DNA of 11,575 nucleotides from Ruminococcus sp. (GCF_019417665.1 NZ_DXUU01000062.1:1-11575), one strand, 5' to 3'. Counted from the stretch's first letter, positions 1 to 6,273 are shown. Notes: a model not told the origin generated them from the sequence alone. Program-made: numbers and translations.

Positions 1-183
1 CCAGGGACAGCGTCCCTGGTCGCCGCCGCAGCGGCGAAACACCCCGGCGCATACTTTTGCGCCACGGAGAAAAGGGGTGAGAAAAGCGACAGCTTTTCGA
101 GGGGAAAGCGAACAAGACCGCTTTCCCCTGTTCCCAATCAAAGTAAGCAACACCTTGAAAACGTTCCAGTGGAACGTTTTCAA
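1..183 (+). repeat. Hairpin-rich structured repeat, copy A
   Basis: A run of short stem-loops with no coding potential. Stems are 1-8/12-19 (loop AGC), 21-26/31-36 (loop CGCA), 46-51/58-63, 81-87/92-98, 101-110/119-128 and 155-167/171-183 (13 bp, loop AGT). The linker GAAACACCCCG is at 36-46 and ATCAAAGTAA at 137-146. The first two hairpins, both linkers and the last hairpin have counterparts in the same order in the gap upstream of cysS, on the opposite strand (4354-4460). The three middle hairpins (46-128) are specific to this copy. The left edge is cut by the window. It lies downstream of the murA terminator, so it is probably intergenic. It could be a REP/MITE-like dispersed repeat or a structured RNA; the sequence alone does not decide. 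Confidence 0.7.
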
Positions 184-212
184 CGCACCAACACCAAAAC
201 CAATCCCACAAC

Positions 213-237
213 AAAAGCCGTCAACTGCATGACGGCT
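213..237 (-). terminator. Intrinsic terminator of murA
   Basis: Read on the minus strand, an 8-bp stem AGCCGTCA / TGACGGCT with a 6-nt loop (TGCAGT) is followed by TTTTGTTG. It begins about 20 nt after the murA stop codon, so it most likely ends the murA transcript. Confidence 0.75.
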
Positions 238-257
238 CTTTCAACAAAAATTTTAAC

Positions 258-1547
258 TTACAGTGCTTCTTTCAGCTCTGCCGGTGCCGCCGGCTCGGAA
301 ACCTTCTGAATATCTGCACCGATCTCACGAAGCTTTGCATCCAGATTCGCATAGCCACGCTCAATATGATAAATATCCTCAATTTCCGTAATACCGTGTG
401 CTGCCAGTCCTGCAATAATCAGCGCTGCACCTGCACGGAGATCGCACGCCTTTACCGGTGCGCCCGTAAGCCGTCCGGTGCCTTCGACTACGGCAACCTT
501 GCCATCCACAGAAATATCCGCACCCATACGGCGCAGCTCATCCACATAACGGAAACGCTGCTCCCAGACGCCTTCTGTAATGATACTCGTTCCCTCAGCC
601 AGTGTCAGCAGCGTCGTGATCTGGGGCTGCATATCCGTGGGGAAACCCGGATGGGGCATGGTCTTGACATTGGTACGCACCAGCGGTCCGTCTACCCAGA
701 CACGAACGCTGTCGTCGAATTCCTCGATATTTACACCAATCTTCCGCATTTTGCTGGTAATCGGCTCCAGATGCTTCGGAATAACATTCTTTACCAAAAC
801 ATCGCCGCCCGTTGCAGCTGCTGCAATCATGAAAGTACCTGCTTCGATCTGATCGGGGATGACGGAATATACTGCGCCGTGGAGATGCTCCACACCGCGA
901 ATCTTGATGACATCCGTGCCGGCACCCATGATATCCGCACCCATGGAGTTCAAGAAATTCGCCAGATCAACAATATGGGGTTCTTTGGCGGCATTTTCAA
1001 TGATAGTCAGTCCCTTGGCACGAACAGCTGCCAGCATGGCATTCATCGTTGCACCAACAGAGACCACGTCTAAGTAGATCTGATTGCCCACCAGCTGATC
1101 TGCCACCAGATCCACCATGCCATGTTCAATACTGCAATTTGCACCCAGAGCAGAAAATGCCTTCAGATGCTGATCAATGGGGCGGTCGCCCAAAGGACAT
1201 CCGCCCGGCATAGACACTCGTGCCTTTCCATAACGACCCAGCAGTGCACCCAGGAAGTAATAGGATGCTCGCATTTTCCGTGCGCTCTCATAGGGCACAC
1301 AATAATTGGTCAGACCTGCCGCAGAAATGCGGACAGTGGTTTTGTTCAGATATTCCACCTGTGCTCCCATCTCATAGAGAATCCGCAGGCTGATGGAAAC
1401 GTCGCTGATATCCGGAACATTTTCCAGAATACAAGGTTCATCGCTGAGCAGAACTGCCGGGATCAGGGCAACCGCCGCATTCTTTGCTCCGCTGACTTCT
1501 ATTTCTCCGGCAAGACGACGTCCGCCGTGAATGACAAATTTATCCAA
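258..1547 (-). CDS. murA: UDP-N-acetylglucosamine 1-carboxyvinyltransferase (MurA)
   Basis: Cytoplasmic enzyme that transfers enolpyruvate from PEP to UDP-GlcNAc, the first committed step of peptidoglycan precursor synthesis. The 429-residue length is normal for the family. Landmarks fall at nearly the E. coli positions: Lys22-Asn23 (SGAKNAA), Arg93 (KMRAS), the loop with Cys117 in GGCPLGDRP (the Cys115 equivalent, the residue fosfomycin alkylates), and Asp305 in FPTDMQPQ. Because the cysteine is present, fosfomycin sensitivity at target level would be expected. The TTG start at 1547 is chosen because AGGAGAG sits 6 nt upstream and the protein then begins LDKFVIHGG, as MurA proteins do. The frame stays open 138 nt further upstream, but that extension is not MurA-like and has no ribosome binding site. 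It appears monocistronic, with its own promoter and terminator. Firmicutes often carry two MurA paralogues; which one this is cannot be told here. Confidence 0.96.
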   Translation of the reverse strand: MDKFVIHGGRRLAGEIEVSGAKNAAVALIPAVLLSDEPCILENVPDISDVSISLRILYEMGAQVEYLNKTTVRISAAGLTNYCVPYESARKMRASYYFLGALLGRYGKARVSMPGGCPLGDRPIDQHLKAFSALGANCSIEHGMVDLVADQLVGNQIYLDVVSVGATMNAMLAAVRAKGLTIIENAAKEPHIVDLANFLNSMGADIMGAGTDVIKIRGVEHLHGAVYSVIPDQIEAGTFMIAAAATGGDVLVKNVIPKHLEPITSKMRKIGVNIEEFDDSVRVWVDGPLVRTNVKTMPHPGFPTDMQPQITTLLTLAEGTSIITEGVWEQRFRYVDELRRMGADISVDGKVAVVEGTGRLTGAPVKACDLRAGAALIIAGLAAHGITEIEDIYHIERGYANLDAKLREIGADIQKVSEPAAPAELKEAL

Positions 1548-1586
1548 TTTCGTCTCTCCTTCAATTTGTGCACCAGGCACTTGACG

Positions 1587-1615
1587 AAAGACGCCGGGAA
1601 AGGATCCGGGTCTTT
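1587..1615 (-). promoter_or_regulatory. Stable hairpin in the murA leader
   Basis: On the minus strand, AAAGACCCGG pairs with CCGG-C-GTCTTT: ten base pairs with one bulged C and an 8-nt loop. It ends 40 nt before the TTG start. No T-run follows, so it is not a terminator. A smaller hairpin with a CTTG tetraloop (CGCAG/CTGCG) lies just upstream, over the end of a possible short ORF, and GTGC/GCAC can pair immediately before the ribosome binding site. The leader is therefore structured, but it matches no riboswitch class I recognise. Confidence 0.4.
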
Positions 1616-1648
1616 CATGCCGGGAGGCACACCAGGAACCACAAACTT

Positions 1649-1732
1649 TTATTTCGCAGCAAGCTGCGCTGCAATTCCTGCACATCTATTCCAGCATGCC
1701 TGTACTTCACACACAGGCATTTCTGTTGTCAT
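1649..1732 (-). CDS. Possible 27-residue cysteine-containing leader ORF (doubtful)
   Basis: An ATG-started frame inside the murA leader encodes a peptide with three cysteines, spaced C-x-V-x-x-C-W-N-x-C, and an alanine-rich end. This spacing vaguely recalls DUF1540 zinc-ribbon-like peptides, but the second half of that motif is too short. The nearest GGAGG lies 19 nt from the ATG, too far for normal initiation. The same frame can be extended to an ATG at 1822 (57 residues), which also lacks a ribosome binding site. It ends about 100 nt before murA. It may simply be a chance open frame. Confidence 0.15.
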   Translation of the reverse strand: MTTEMPVCEVQACWNRCAGIAAQLAAK

Positions 1733-1870
1733 ATGACTTATCTGGAAGTATCCTCCAAAAAATTGATTTTCCAAAATCGTCAGATGCACTTCCGGCGGCA
1801 CACAGCTGTATGCAACTGCCATACAAACTGACGCATCTACACACAATATATTCTGTATGTTATCTTCTTT

Positions 1871-1899
1871 ATTATACACGAATTCACTGCGTTTGTAAA
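1871..1899 (-). promoter_or_regulatory. Sigma-A promoter for murA
   Basis: On the minus strand, TTTACA (1894-1899) and TATAAT (1871-1876) are separated by exactly 17 bp. Predicted transcription starts near 1864, giving an untranslated leader of about 315 nt before murA. No other good promoter is seen between the upstream terminator and murA. Confidence 0.75.
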
Positions 1900-1983
1900 G
1901 TAAAAAACAAGCATTTTTTTCGCATTTTGGCAGTATTGCAGGAAAAGTCAAGTCCGCCGTCAAACCATTTGTACGCATTTCAT

Positions 1984-2004
1984 AAAAATGAAATCGAAAT
2001 TTCA
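1984..2004 (-). terminator. Intrinsic terminator after the cyclophilin-like gene
   Basis: On the minus strand, TGAAAT / ATTTCA form a 6-bp stem closed by a TTCG tetraloop and followed directly by TTTTT. It lies 13 nt past the stop codon of the cyclophilin-like gene. The stem is AT-rich, so efficiency is uncertain, but position and shape fit the end of the cysS transcript. Confidence 0.5.
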
Positions 2005-2017
2005 ACAAAATGCCCAA

Positions 2018-2836
2018 TCACGAAGCAGACAGTTCTCCATAAGTGCCGATCTCAATGGATGTGATCAGGATATCTTCCTCCGGTGGTGTATAGCCGCCCT
2101 CTGTCTCTGCCGATTTCGTTGCCGCATCGGTAATGGCATCGATGGTGGCAAAACTCTCGTCGCCATATGCCTGGGCAAATACCGTCATCTGCTGGGAATA
2201 GTTCGGCACGCCGCCCCGTTCCAGAAATGCGTTATTGATCTCCTCTGCATTTTCAGAGACAGACTGCAACTCCTCTTTGGTTGCCTCGTCAAACACAATG
2301 GAATTGCACACCACAAACCGTGTACCGCAGTAGCTGGTCATGCTCCCGGTGAGACGTGCCCAGAAGCCGCCTTCCTGTGTGGTAGTGGGCACACAGAATG
2401 CGCCTCGCAGCGGCCAGAGATCTGCACTGATTTCCCGTTCCACCTTTTCGTAGGTACCGTCTGTGCCGGACGCCAATGTACCATCCGCATTGGGGCTGCC
2501 TGCCTCGAAGTAGATTCCTTTTTCTACGGAGAACACATAGGTATTATCATAATAACCAGATTTCACCAACTCTGTGAACTGTGCCACATAAGCAGGCGCC
2601 TGTTCCGGGTATAGTTCCGCCACAATATCCCCCACTGTGGTGTGCACTTTCATTGCCATTGCATCCTCTTCTGGTTCATCCAGCTGCACCAGTGTCGCCG
2701 TGCCCAGATCCACATAGGTTTTACTCTGCTGTTCCAGATAGGTGCAGCAGGAGAATACGCCGAAACAAAGCAGCGTCATGATGATCATCAGGATAAATGC
2801 CCTGGTGATCCCTTTTTTATGATCCTTGAGTGCCAT
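2018..2836 (-). CDS. Membrane-anchored cyclophilin-like protein, probably catalytically degenerate
   Basis: A 272-residue protein with an N-terminal membrane segment (about residues 12-30, ending FSCC, a poor lipobox) and a cyclophilin-type domain from about residue 63. The family signature is visible in TTVGDIVAELYPEQAPAYV, then GYYDNTY, and later RGAFCVP and RFVVCNS. Aligned without gaps to the usual catalytic block, the key arginine is Ser103, the conserved phenylalanine is Ile108, and the glutamine of the FxxQGGD stretch is Glu111. Peptidyl-prolyl isomerase activity is therefore doubtful; a binding or chaperone role outside the membrane is inferred. The C-terminal 90 residues are acidic and not recognised. 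It starts 12 nt after the cysS stop, with AAGGAA as ribosome binding site, so it is very likely co-transcribed with cysS. The start is supported by this site and by the KDHKKGITR-plus-hydrophobic N-terminus. Confidence 0.85.
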   Translation of the reverse strand: MALKDHKKGITRAFILMIIMTLLCFGVFSCCTYLEQQSKTYVDLGTATLVQLDEPEEDAMAMKVHTTVGDIVAELYPEQAPAYVAQFTELVKSGYYDNTYVFSVEKGIYFEAGSPNADGTLASGTDGTYEKVEREISADLWPLRGAFCVPTTTQEGGFWARLTGSMTSYCGTRFVVCNSIVFDEATKEELQSVSENAEEINNAFLERGGVPNYSQQMTVFAQAYGDESFATIDAITDAATKSAETEGGYTPPEEDILITSIEIGTYGELSAS

Positions 2837-2848
2837 AGCGTTCCTTTC

Positions 2849-4252
2849 TTATTCTGCGATTCTGGTAATTTCTGTACCCTGTCTGGTTTCCCGCACGGCA
2901 TAGCCCAGTGCAGCGATCTCGTCCCGGAGACGGTCTGCCTCGGCGAAATCCTTTGCCTTTCTGGCAGCCTTACGCTGTTCCACCAATTCCATTACCTCTG
3001 CCGGGATCGCATCCGCCTTTTTGCGGTTATAGAGCAGACCCATGACACCGGTCAGCTCGTCAAAGAGCGCCACACCGGCTTCCAGCTGTTCCTTTGGCGT
3101 TGCAGCATCTGCGCTCATGATGTTCAATTCACGCACCAGTTCAAAAATTGCCGTCATACCGTCTGCGGTATTGAGGTCATCGTCCATAGCCGTAACAAAC
3201 TGCTGTTTCCGTTTTTCAAAAATCTCCTTTGCCGCATCGGAAATTGTTCCTGGCTTTGCCGCAGCGATCGCACGATCCAGTGTTTCCCGGCAGGCATACA
3301 GACGTTCCAGAGAAGCTTTGCAAGCATCCAGCAGTTCCTTGCAGTAGTTGATGGGGCTGCGGTAATGCGCCTGTACCATCATATAGCGGATGACTTCATA
3401 GCCGTACTGCTCCGCCACTTCTCTTGCGGTGAAGAAATTGCCCAGGGACTTGGACATCTTCTTGTTGTCGATATTGATATAGCCGTTGTGCATCCAATAG
3501 TGGGCAAAGGGCTTGCCATTTGCGGCTTCGCTCTGTGCGATCTCGTTCTCGTGGTGCGGAAAAATCAGATCCTGACCGCCGCAGTGCAGGTCAAAAGTCT
3601 CCCCCAGATAGTGGCAGGACATGGCAGAACACTCAATGTGCCAGCCGGGGCGACCCTTACCCCAGGGAGATTCCCAATAGGGCTCGCCGGGCTTTGCGGC
3701 TTTCCAGACGGCAAAGTCCAGAGGTTCTTCCTTGACATCATTGACATCAATTCTAGCGCCTGCCTGCAATTCCTCAATGGGCTGACCGGACAGCTTGCCG
3801 TATTCCGGGAAAGATGAGGTGCGGAAGTATACATCTCCATTAGATGCCACATAAGCATGGCCGGAATCCACCAGTTTCTTCACAATATCAATGATCAGAT
3901 CCATACTGTCAGTAACTGTGGGATGAATATCCGCATCCATGACATTCAAACCGTGGGCATCAGTTTTGTACTCTGCAATATAGCGAGTGGCAATTTCCGC
4001 AGCAGTCACGCCCTCTTCATTTGCCTTTTTGATGATTTTGTCGTCCACATCGGTGAAGTTCTGGACATAAGTCACTTTGTAGCCCCGATAGGTCAGATAC
4101 CGGCGCAGGACATCGAATGCACAGATGGGGCGTGCATTGCCGATATGGATGTAGTTATAGACGGTGGGACCGCAGGCATAAATGCGGACGTGACCTGCCT
4201 CCATAGGGACGAGTTCTTCTTTTTTGCGTGTCAGCGTGTTGTAGATCTGCAT
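2849..4252 (-). CDS. cysS: Cysteinyl-tRNA synthetase
   Basis: Cytoplasmic class I aminoacyl-tRNA synthetase that charges tRNA-Cys with cysteine. Length is 467 residues, normal for the family. Visible motifs are CGPTVYNYIHIGNARP with the HIGH-type tetrad at 36-39, and KMSKS at 265-269. The zinc-site residues Cys27, Cys208, His233 and Glu237 are all in register with the E. coli enzyme. The ATG at 4252 is chosen because AAAGGAG lies 9 nt upstream and the protein begins MQIYNTLTRKKE, typical of the family; a 13-residue upstream extension in the same frame has no support. It is followed closely by the cyclophilin-like gene. A 290-nt hairpin-rich gap separates it from the HAD gene upstream, so whether it belongs to the T-box-controlled cysE transcript is uncertain. 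No T-box of its own is visible. Confidence 0.97.
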   Translation of the reverse strand: MQIYNTLTRKKEELVPMEAGHVRIYACGPTVYNYIHIGNARPICAFDVLRRYLTYRGYKVTYVQNFTDVDDKIIKKANEEGVTAAEIATRYIAEYKTDAHGLNVMDADIHPTVTDSMDLIIDIVKKLVDSGHAYVASNGDVYFRTSSFPEYGKLSGQPIEELQAGARIDVNDVKEEPLDFAVWKAAKPGEPYWESPWGKGRPGWHIECSAMSCHYLGETFDLHCGGQDLIFPHHENEIAQSEAANGKPFAHYWMHNGYINIDNKKMSKSLGNFFTAREVAEQYGYEVIRYMMVQAHYRSPINYCKELLDACKASLERLYACRETLDRAIAAAKPGTISDAAKEIFEKRKQQFVTAMDDDLNTADGMTAIFELVRELNIMSADAATPKEQLEAGVALFDELTGVMGLLYNRKKADAIPAEVMELVEQRKAARKAKDFAEADRLRDEIAALGYAVRETRQGTEITRIAE

Positions 4253-4314
4253 GACCGTTTGCTCCTTTGATAAAATATAAGATGTATCCACGCCGGATGG
4301 CGTGGGAGTGAATT

Positions 4315-4332
4315 AAAAATCCTTTGCAGGAT
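4315..4332 (-). terminator. Weak terminator-like hairpin upstream of cysS
   Basis: On the minus strand, ATCCT-GCAA-AGGAT forms a 5-bp stem with a GNRA-type tetraloop, followed by TTTT. It lies 62 nt before the cysS start codon. It could end the cysE-HAD transcript, or act as a weak attenuator within a longer operon. The short stem makes it uncertain. Confidence 0.35.
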
Positions 4333-4353
4333 ATTGTCGCTAAAATATTTTCG

Positions 4354-4460
4354 CTGCAAACGTCCCACCGGAACATTTGCAGAATTTTACTTGATAAGAT
4401 GGTTTCACAAGGCGGGGTGTTTCGCCGTCTGCGGACGGTGACAAGGGGCTTTGCCCCTTG
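4354..4460 (-). repeat. Structured repeat, copy B
   Basis: Read on the minus strand it has the same module order as copy A at the left end of the window. These are hairpin 1 (CAAGGGGC-AAA-GCCCCTTG, 4442-4460), hairpin 2 (CCGTC-CGCA-GACGG, 4425-4438), linker GAAACACCCCG (4413-4423), linker ATCAAGTAA (4387-4395), and a 13-bp hairpin (4354-4382, loop GGT). It lacks the roughly 90-nt insert with three hairpins present in copy A. The last stem contains two G-U wobbles that pair only in the minus-strand RNA. The element lies within the intercistronic region of the cysteine genes, in the sense orientation relative to them. Confidence 0.7.
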
Positions 4461-4542
4461 ACCCCACCAGCATTTTTGAAAAATTGCTGGACCAAAAAAC
4501 TTCATTACCTGTGCTTCGCACAGATCAGAATCACAGCATGTT

Positions 4543-5196
4543 TCACCTTGAAAACAGAAATTCTTGAAACGCCTGCATATCCGGAAAAATATGCTCTGCC
4601 AGTTGTTCCATCTCCGCCGTCGGCGGCAGAAGATCTGGGATCATCACCGAATGCATTCCGGCACGGGACGCCGCACGGATACCATTATAGGAATCCTCCA
4701 CTGCATAAGCAGTTCCCGGCGGTATCCCCAGAGCTTCACAGGCTCGAAGATAAATCTCCGGCTCCGGCTTGCTGCGCTGTACCATATCACCGCCAATGAT
4801 CTGATCGAAGCTGTTCTCCAGTCCGAACATGGCAAGCTGCTTCTGGATAACCACCTGCCGTGTGGACGAAGCAATACCTATGGCAAAATGATTTTCACGG
4901 AGTGCCGCCAGTATCTCCCGGACGCCGGACTTCAGCGCCAACTTGCCTGCCTGAACATGCTCCCAATACAGAGCAGACATCTCCGCCTTGTACTTGTCAT
5001 AAGGAAAATCTGCACCATAAGTTTCCAGAAACTGCTGTTTTGCAGCGGCAGCATTGATACCTAGACATTTCTGACAGGTACTGCGCACATGAGCGATCTG
5101 GTGCTTTTCCGCAGTCAATTCCCAGCATTGCAGTACCAGTGCCTCAGAGTCAAACAGCACGCCGTCCATATCAAACACAACGCATTGGCATTTCAT
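4543..5196 (-). CDS. HAD-superfamily hydrolase, beta-phosphoglucomutase-like phosphatase
   Basis: A 217-residue soluble protein of HAD subfamily IA with an alpha-helical cap after motif I. Motif I is FDMDGVLFDSE with the nucleophile Asp9 and acid/base Asp11. Motif II is at IASST (around 108-112), motif III is Lys143 in RSKPEPEIYL, and motif IV is Glu167-Asp168 in VEDSYNGI. All catalytic positions are present, so it should hydrolyse a phosphate ester or isomerise a sugar phosphate; the substrate cannot be read from the sequence. It starts 12 nt after the cysE stop, whose TAA overlaps the ribosome binding site TAAAGGAG, so the two are co-transcribed and probably translationally coupled. The 12 nt between them form the palindrome AGGAGAACTCCT, which could partly mask the ribosome binding site. 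Why a HAD phosphatase sits with cysE is not known to me. Confidence 0.9.
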   Translation of the reverse strand: MKCQCVVFDMDGVLFDSEALVLQCWELTAEKHQIAHVRSTCQKCLGINAAAAKQQFLETYGADFPYDKYKAEMSALYWEHVQAGKLALKSGVREILAALRENHFAIGIASSTRQVVIQKQLAMFGLENSFDQIIGGDMVQRSKPEPEIYLRACEALGIPPGTAYAVEDSYNGIRAASRAGMHSVMIPDLLPPTAEMEQLAEHIFPDMQAFQEFLFSR

Positions 5197-5208
5197 AGGA
5201 GTTCTCCT

Positions 5209-5871
5209 TTATTCTGCTTTTCCCGCAGATTCCTTCTGATTTTCCAGTTCCGTTATTTCCCTTCGAAGACACCGCACAGCGCATTGCAGCTTTGTGATGT
5301 CCTGCATATTCAGATCGGGAATATGGATCTGATCCAGATCCTGTTCCACCTTCTGCCCCTCTCTCCGGGCGATCCGTGCCGGAACACCCACAGCGGTGCA
5401 GTTGTCGGGAATATCCTTGAGCACCACCGCATTGGCGGCGACCTTCACGTTGTTCCCGATATTGATAGGTCCAAGCACCTTTGCGCCTGCACCCACCATG
5501 ACATTGTCACCCAGCGTGGGGTGACGCTTGCCTTTATCCTTTCCCGTACCGCCCAGAGTCACACCCTGATACAGCAGGCAGTTATCACCGATAATGGTAG
5601 TTTCGCCAATGACAACGCCCATGCCGTGGTCAATGAACAGCCCCTTGCCGATCTGTGCACCGGGGTGGATCTCAATGCCCGTTTTGTGCCGGGCACGCTG
5701 AGAGATGATCCGGGCAATGGTATAGAATTTATGGGTATAGAACCAGTGGGCACGCCGATAACTGCGCACGGCTTTCAATCCGGAATAGGTCAGCAGAATT
5801 TCAAAGCTGCTGCGTGCTGCCGGGTCTTTTTCCTTTACGATAGCAATGTCCTCCCGAAGCTGTCGAAACAT
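5209..5871 (-). CDS. cysE: Serine O-acetyltransferase
   Basis: Transfers acetyl from acetyl-CoA to L-serine, giving O-acetylserine, the substrate for cysteine synthase. The 220-residue length is that of the shorter Firmicutes form, with a small N-terminal helical part (1-60). A left-handed beta-helix of hexapeptide repeats runs from about 63 to 165 (IEIHPGAQIGKGLFIDHG, IGETTIIGDN, VMVGAGAKVLG, IGNNVKVAANAVVLKDI). The catalytic DHG (Asp81-His82) and KRHPTLGDN (His117) are present, as is the GGTGKDKGKRHP loop. The C-terminal 45 residues are charged and helical. A consensus GGAGGTGAT 9 nt before the ATG fixes the start. It is the first gene after the tRNA-Cys T-box leader, which fits a cysteine-synthesis gene switched on when uncharged tRNA-Cys builds up. 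The HAD gene follows directly. Confidence 0.96.
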   Translation of the reverse strand: MFRQLREDIAIVKEKDPAARSSFEILLTYSGLKAVRSYRRAHWFYTHKFYTIARIISQRARHKTGIEIHPGAQIGKGLFIDHGMGVVIGETTIIGDNCLLYQGVTLGGTGKDKGKRHPTLGDNVMVGAGAKVLGPINIGNNVKVAANAVVLKDIPDNCTAVGVPARIARREGQKVEQDLDQIHIPDLNMQDITKLQCAVRCLRREITELENQKESAGKAE

Positions 5872-6016
5872 CGTATATCACCTCCAAAAAGTCAAACATG
5901 AAAGCTAGCTTCATATGCAGGCAGATGATATTCGCCTATACATTTCTAGCACAAAATTCCAGATGGAATCAAATCGATCTCTGTACCATTCTCTGTCAGA
6001 ACAACACCCCATAACC
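5872..6016 (-). other. cysE 5' region downstream of the T-box terminator
   Basis: These 145 bases lie between the T-box terminator and the cysE start. No gene is seen. They hold a 10-bp perfect palindrome AAGCTAGCTT (5902-5911), extendable by ATG/CAT with one bulged base, about 18 nt upstream of the cysE ribosome binding site, and the ribosome binding site itself (5876-5884). Confidence 0.5.
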
Positions 6017-6060
6017 AAAAACCGCCTCCGCAAATACACAAAATGCACTTGCAGAGGCGG
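6017..6060 (-). terminator. T-box leader terminator
   Basis: On the minus strand, CCGCCTCTGCAA pairs with TTGCGGAGGCGG (12 pairs including one U-G), followed by TTTTT. It is mutually exclusive with the T-box antiterminator because both use ACCGCCTCTG. Premature termination is expected when tRNA-Cys is charged. Confidence 0.93.
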
Positions 6061-6253
6061 TATTGATAACCACGGTCCCACTCTGATTTCTCACTTAAAG
6101 CACCGTAACGAGGTGTAGACGGATATGGATACTCATTTCCCCATATCAACTAACAGTTGCACTTCGTCGCAGTGCCCGGCATCGTTCCACCAACCCGATG
6201 CTCTCTGTGCAGTGCTGCTGCGGTTACTCTAACTGCTGCGTTGTTCTTATATT

Positions 6254-6266
6254 ACCGGATTCCGGT
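6254..6266 (-). promoter_or_regulatory. 5'-end hairpin of the T-box leader
   Basis: ACCGG-AAT-CCGGT (minus strand) falls at or next to the predicted transcription start. It would form a small hairpin at the very 5' end of the leader, possibly protecting it from decay. The function is inferred. Confidence 0.4.
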
Positions 6267-6273
6267 CAATATT

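Larger units (their letters stand above)
4253..4542 (-). other. Hairpin-rich intergenic gap between the HAD gene and cysS
   Basis: No gene is seen in these 290 bases. Reading on the minus strand from the HAD stop: a hairpin CTGTGC-GAA-GCACAG (4509-4523); an AT-rich hairpin with CCAGC/GCTGG ends (4467-4490); the structured repeat copy B (4354-4460); a small terminator-like hairpin (4315-4332); a hairpin CCACGCC/GGCGTGG with a 4-nt loop (4288-4305) about 35 nt before the cysS start; and the cysS ribosome binding site. I found no convincing -35/-10 pair for cysS. Confidence 0.7.
6017..6267 (-). ncRNA. T-box riboswitch (tRNA-Cys specific) controlling cysE
   Basis: Minus-strand leader RNA with all T-box parts. 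Stem I base: AGCAGTT (6231-6237) pairs with AACTGTT (6152-6158). The specifier loop carries TGC at 6159-6161 followed by A, a cysteine codon. CGCAG/CTGCG closes the stem above it. AGAGAG (6201-6206) and the GGTTGGTG apical loop follow. A second stem uses GATATGG/CCATATC. The T-box AGAGTGGGACCG lies at 6073-6084. The antiterminator is CAGAG and GTGGT pairing with ACCGC and CTCTG, leaving the TGGGACC bulge free for the tRNA 3' end. Its 3' half overlaps the terminator 5' arm, as the mechanism requires. The variable T-box base is G, which would form a wobble with U73 of tRNA-Cys. Uncharged tRNA-Cys is expected to allow read-through into cysE. Confidence 0.93.

Noticed and set aside
1..183. CRISPR array
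   Set aside because: The hairpins differ from one another, and there are no equal-length repeats with regular spacers.
1548..1685. N-terminal extension of 46 residues on MurA
   Set aside because: The frame is open, but the extension does not look like MurA, has no ribosome binding site, and overlaps leader hairpins. The TTG at 1547 has AGGAGAG at ideal spacing.
4354..4382. A second T-box in front of cysS (GGTGGGACG looks like a T-box core)
   Set aside because: The second C of ACC is missing, the bases lie inside a 13-bp hairpin, there is no specifier stem or competing terminator, and the copy-A counterpart is far from any tRNA-related gene.
4384..4410. Promoter for cysS (TTGTGA ... TAAAAT, minus strand)
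   Set aside because: The spacer is only 15 bp, the -35 is weak, and the bases overlap the conserved linker of the structured repeat.
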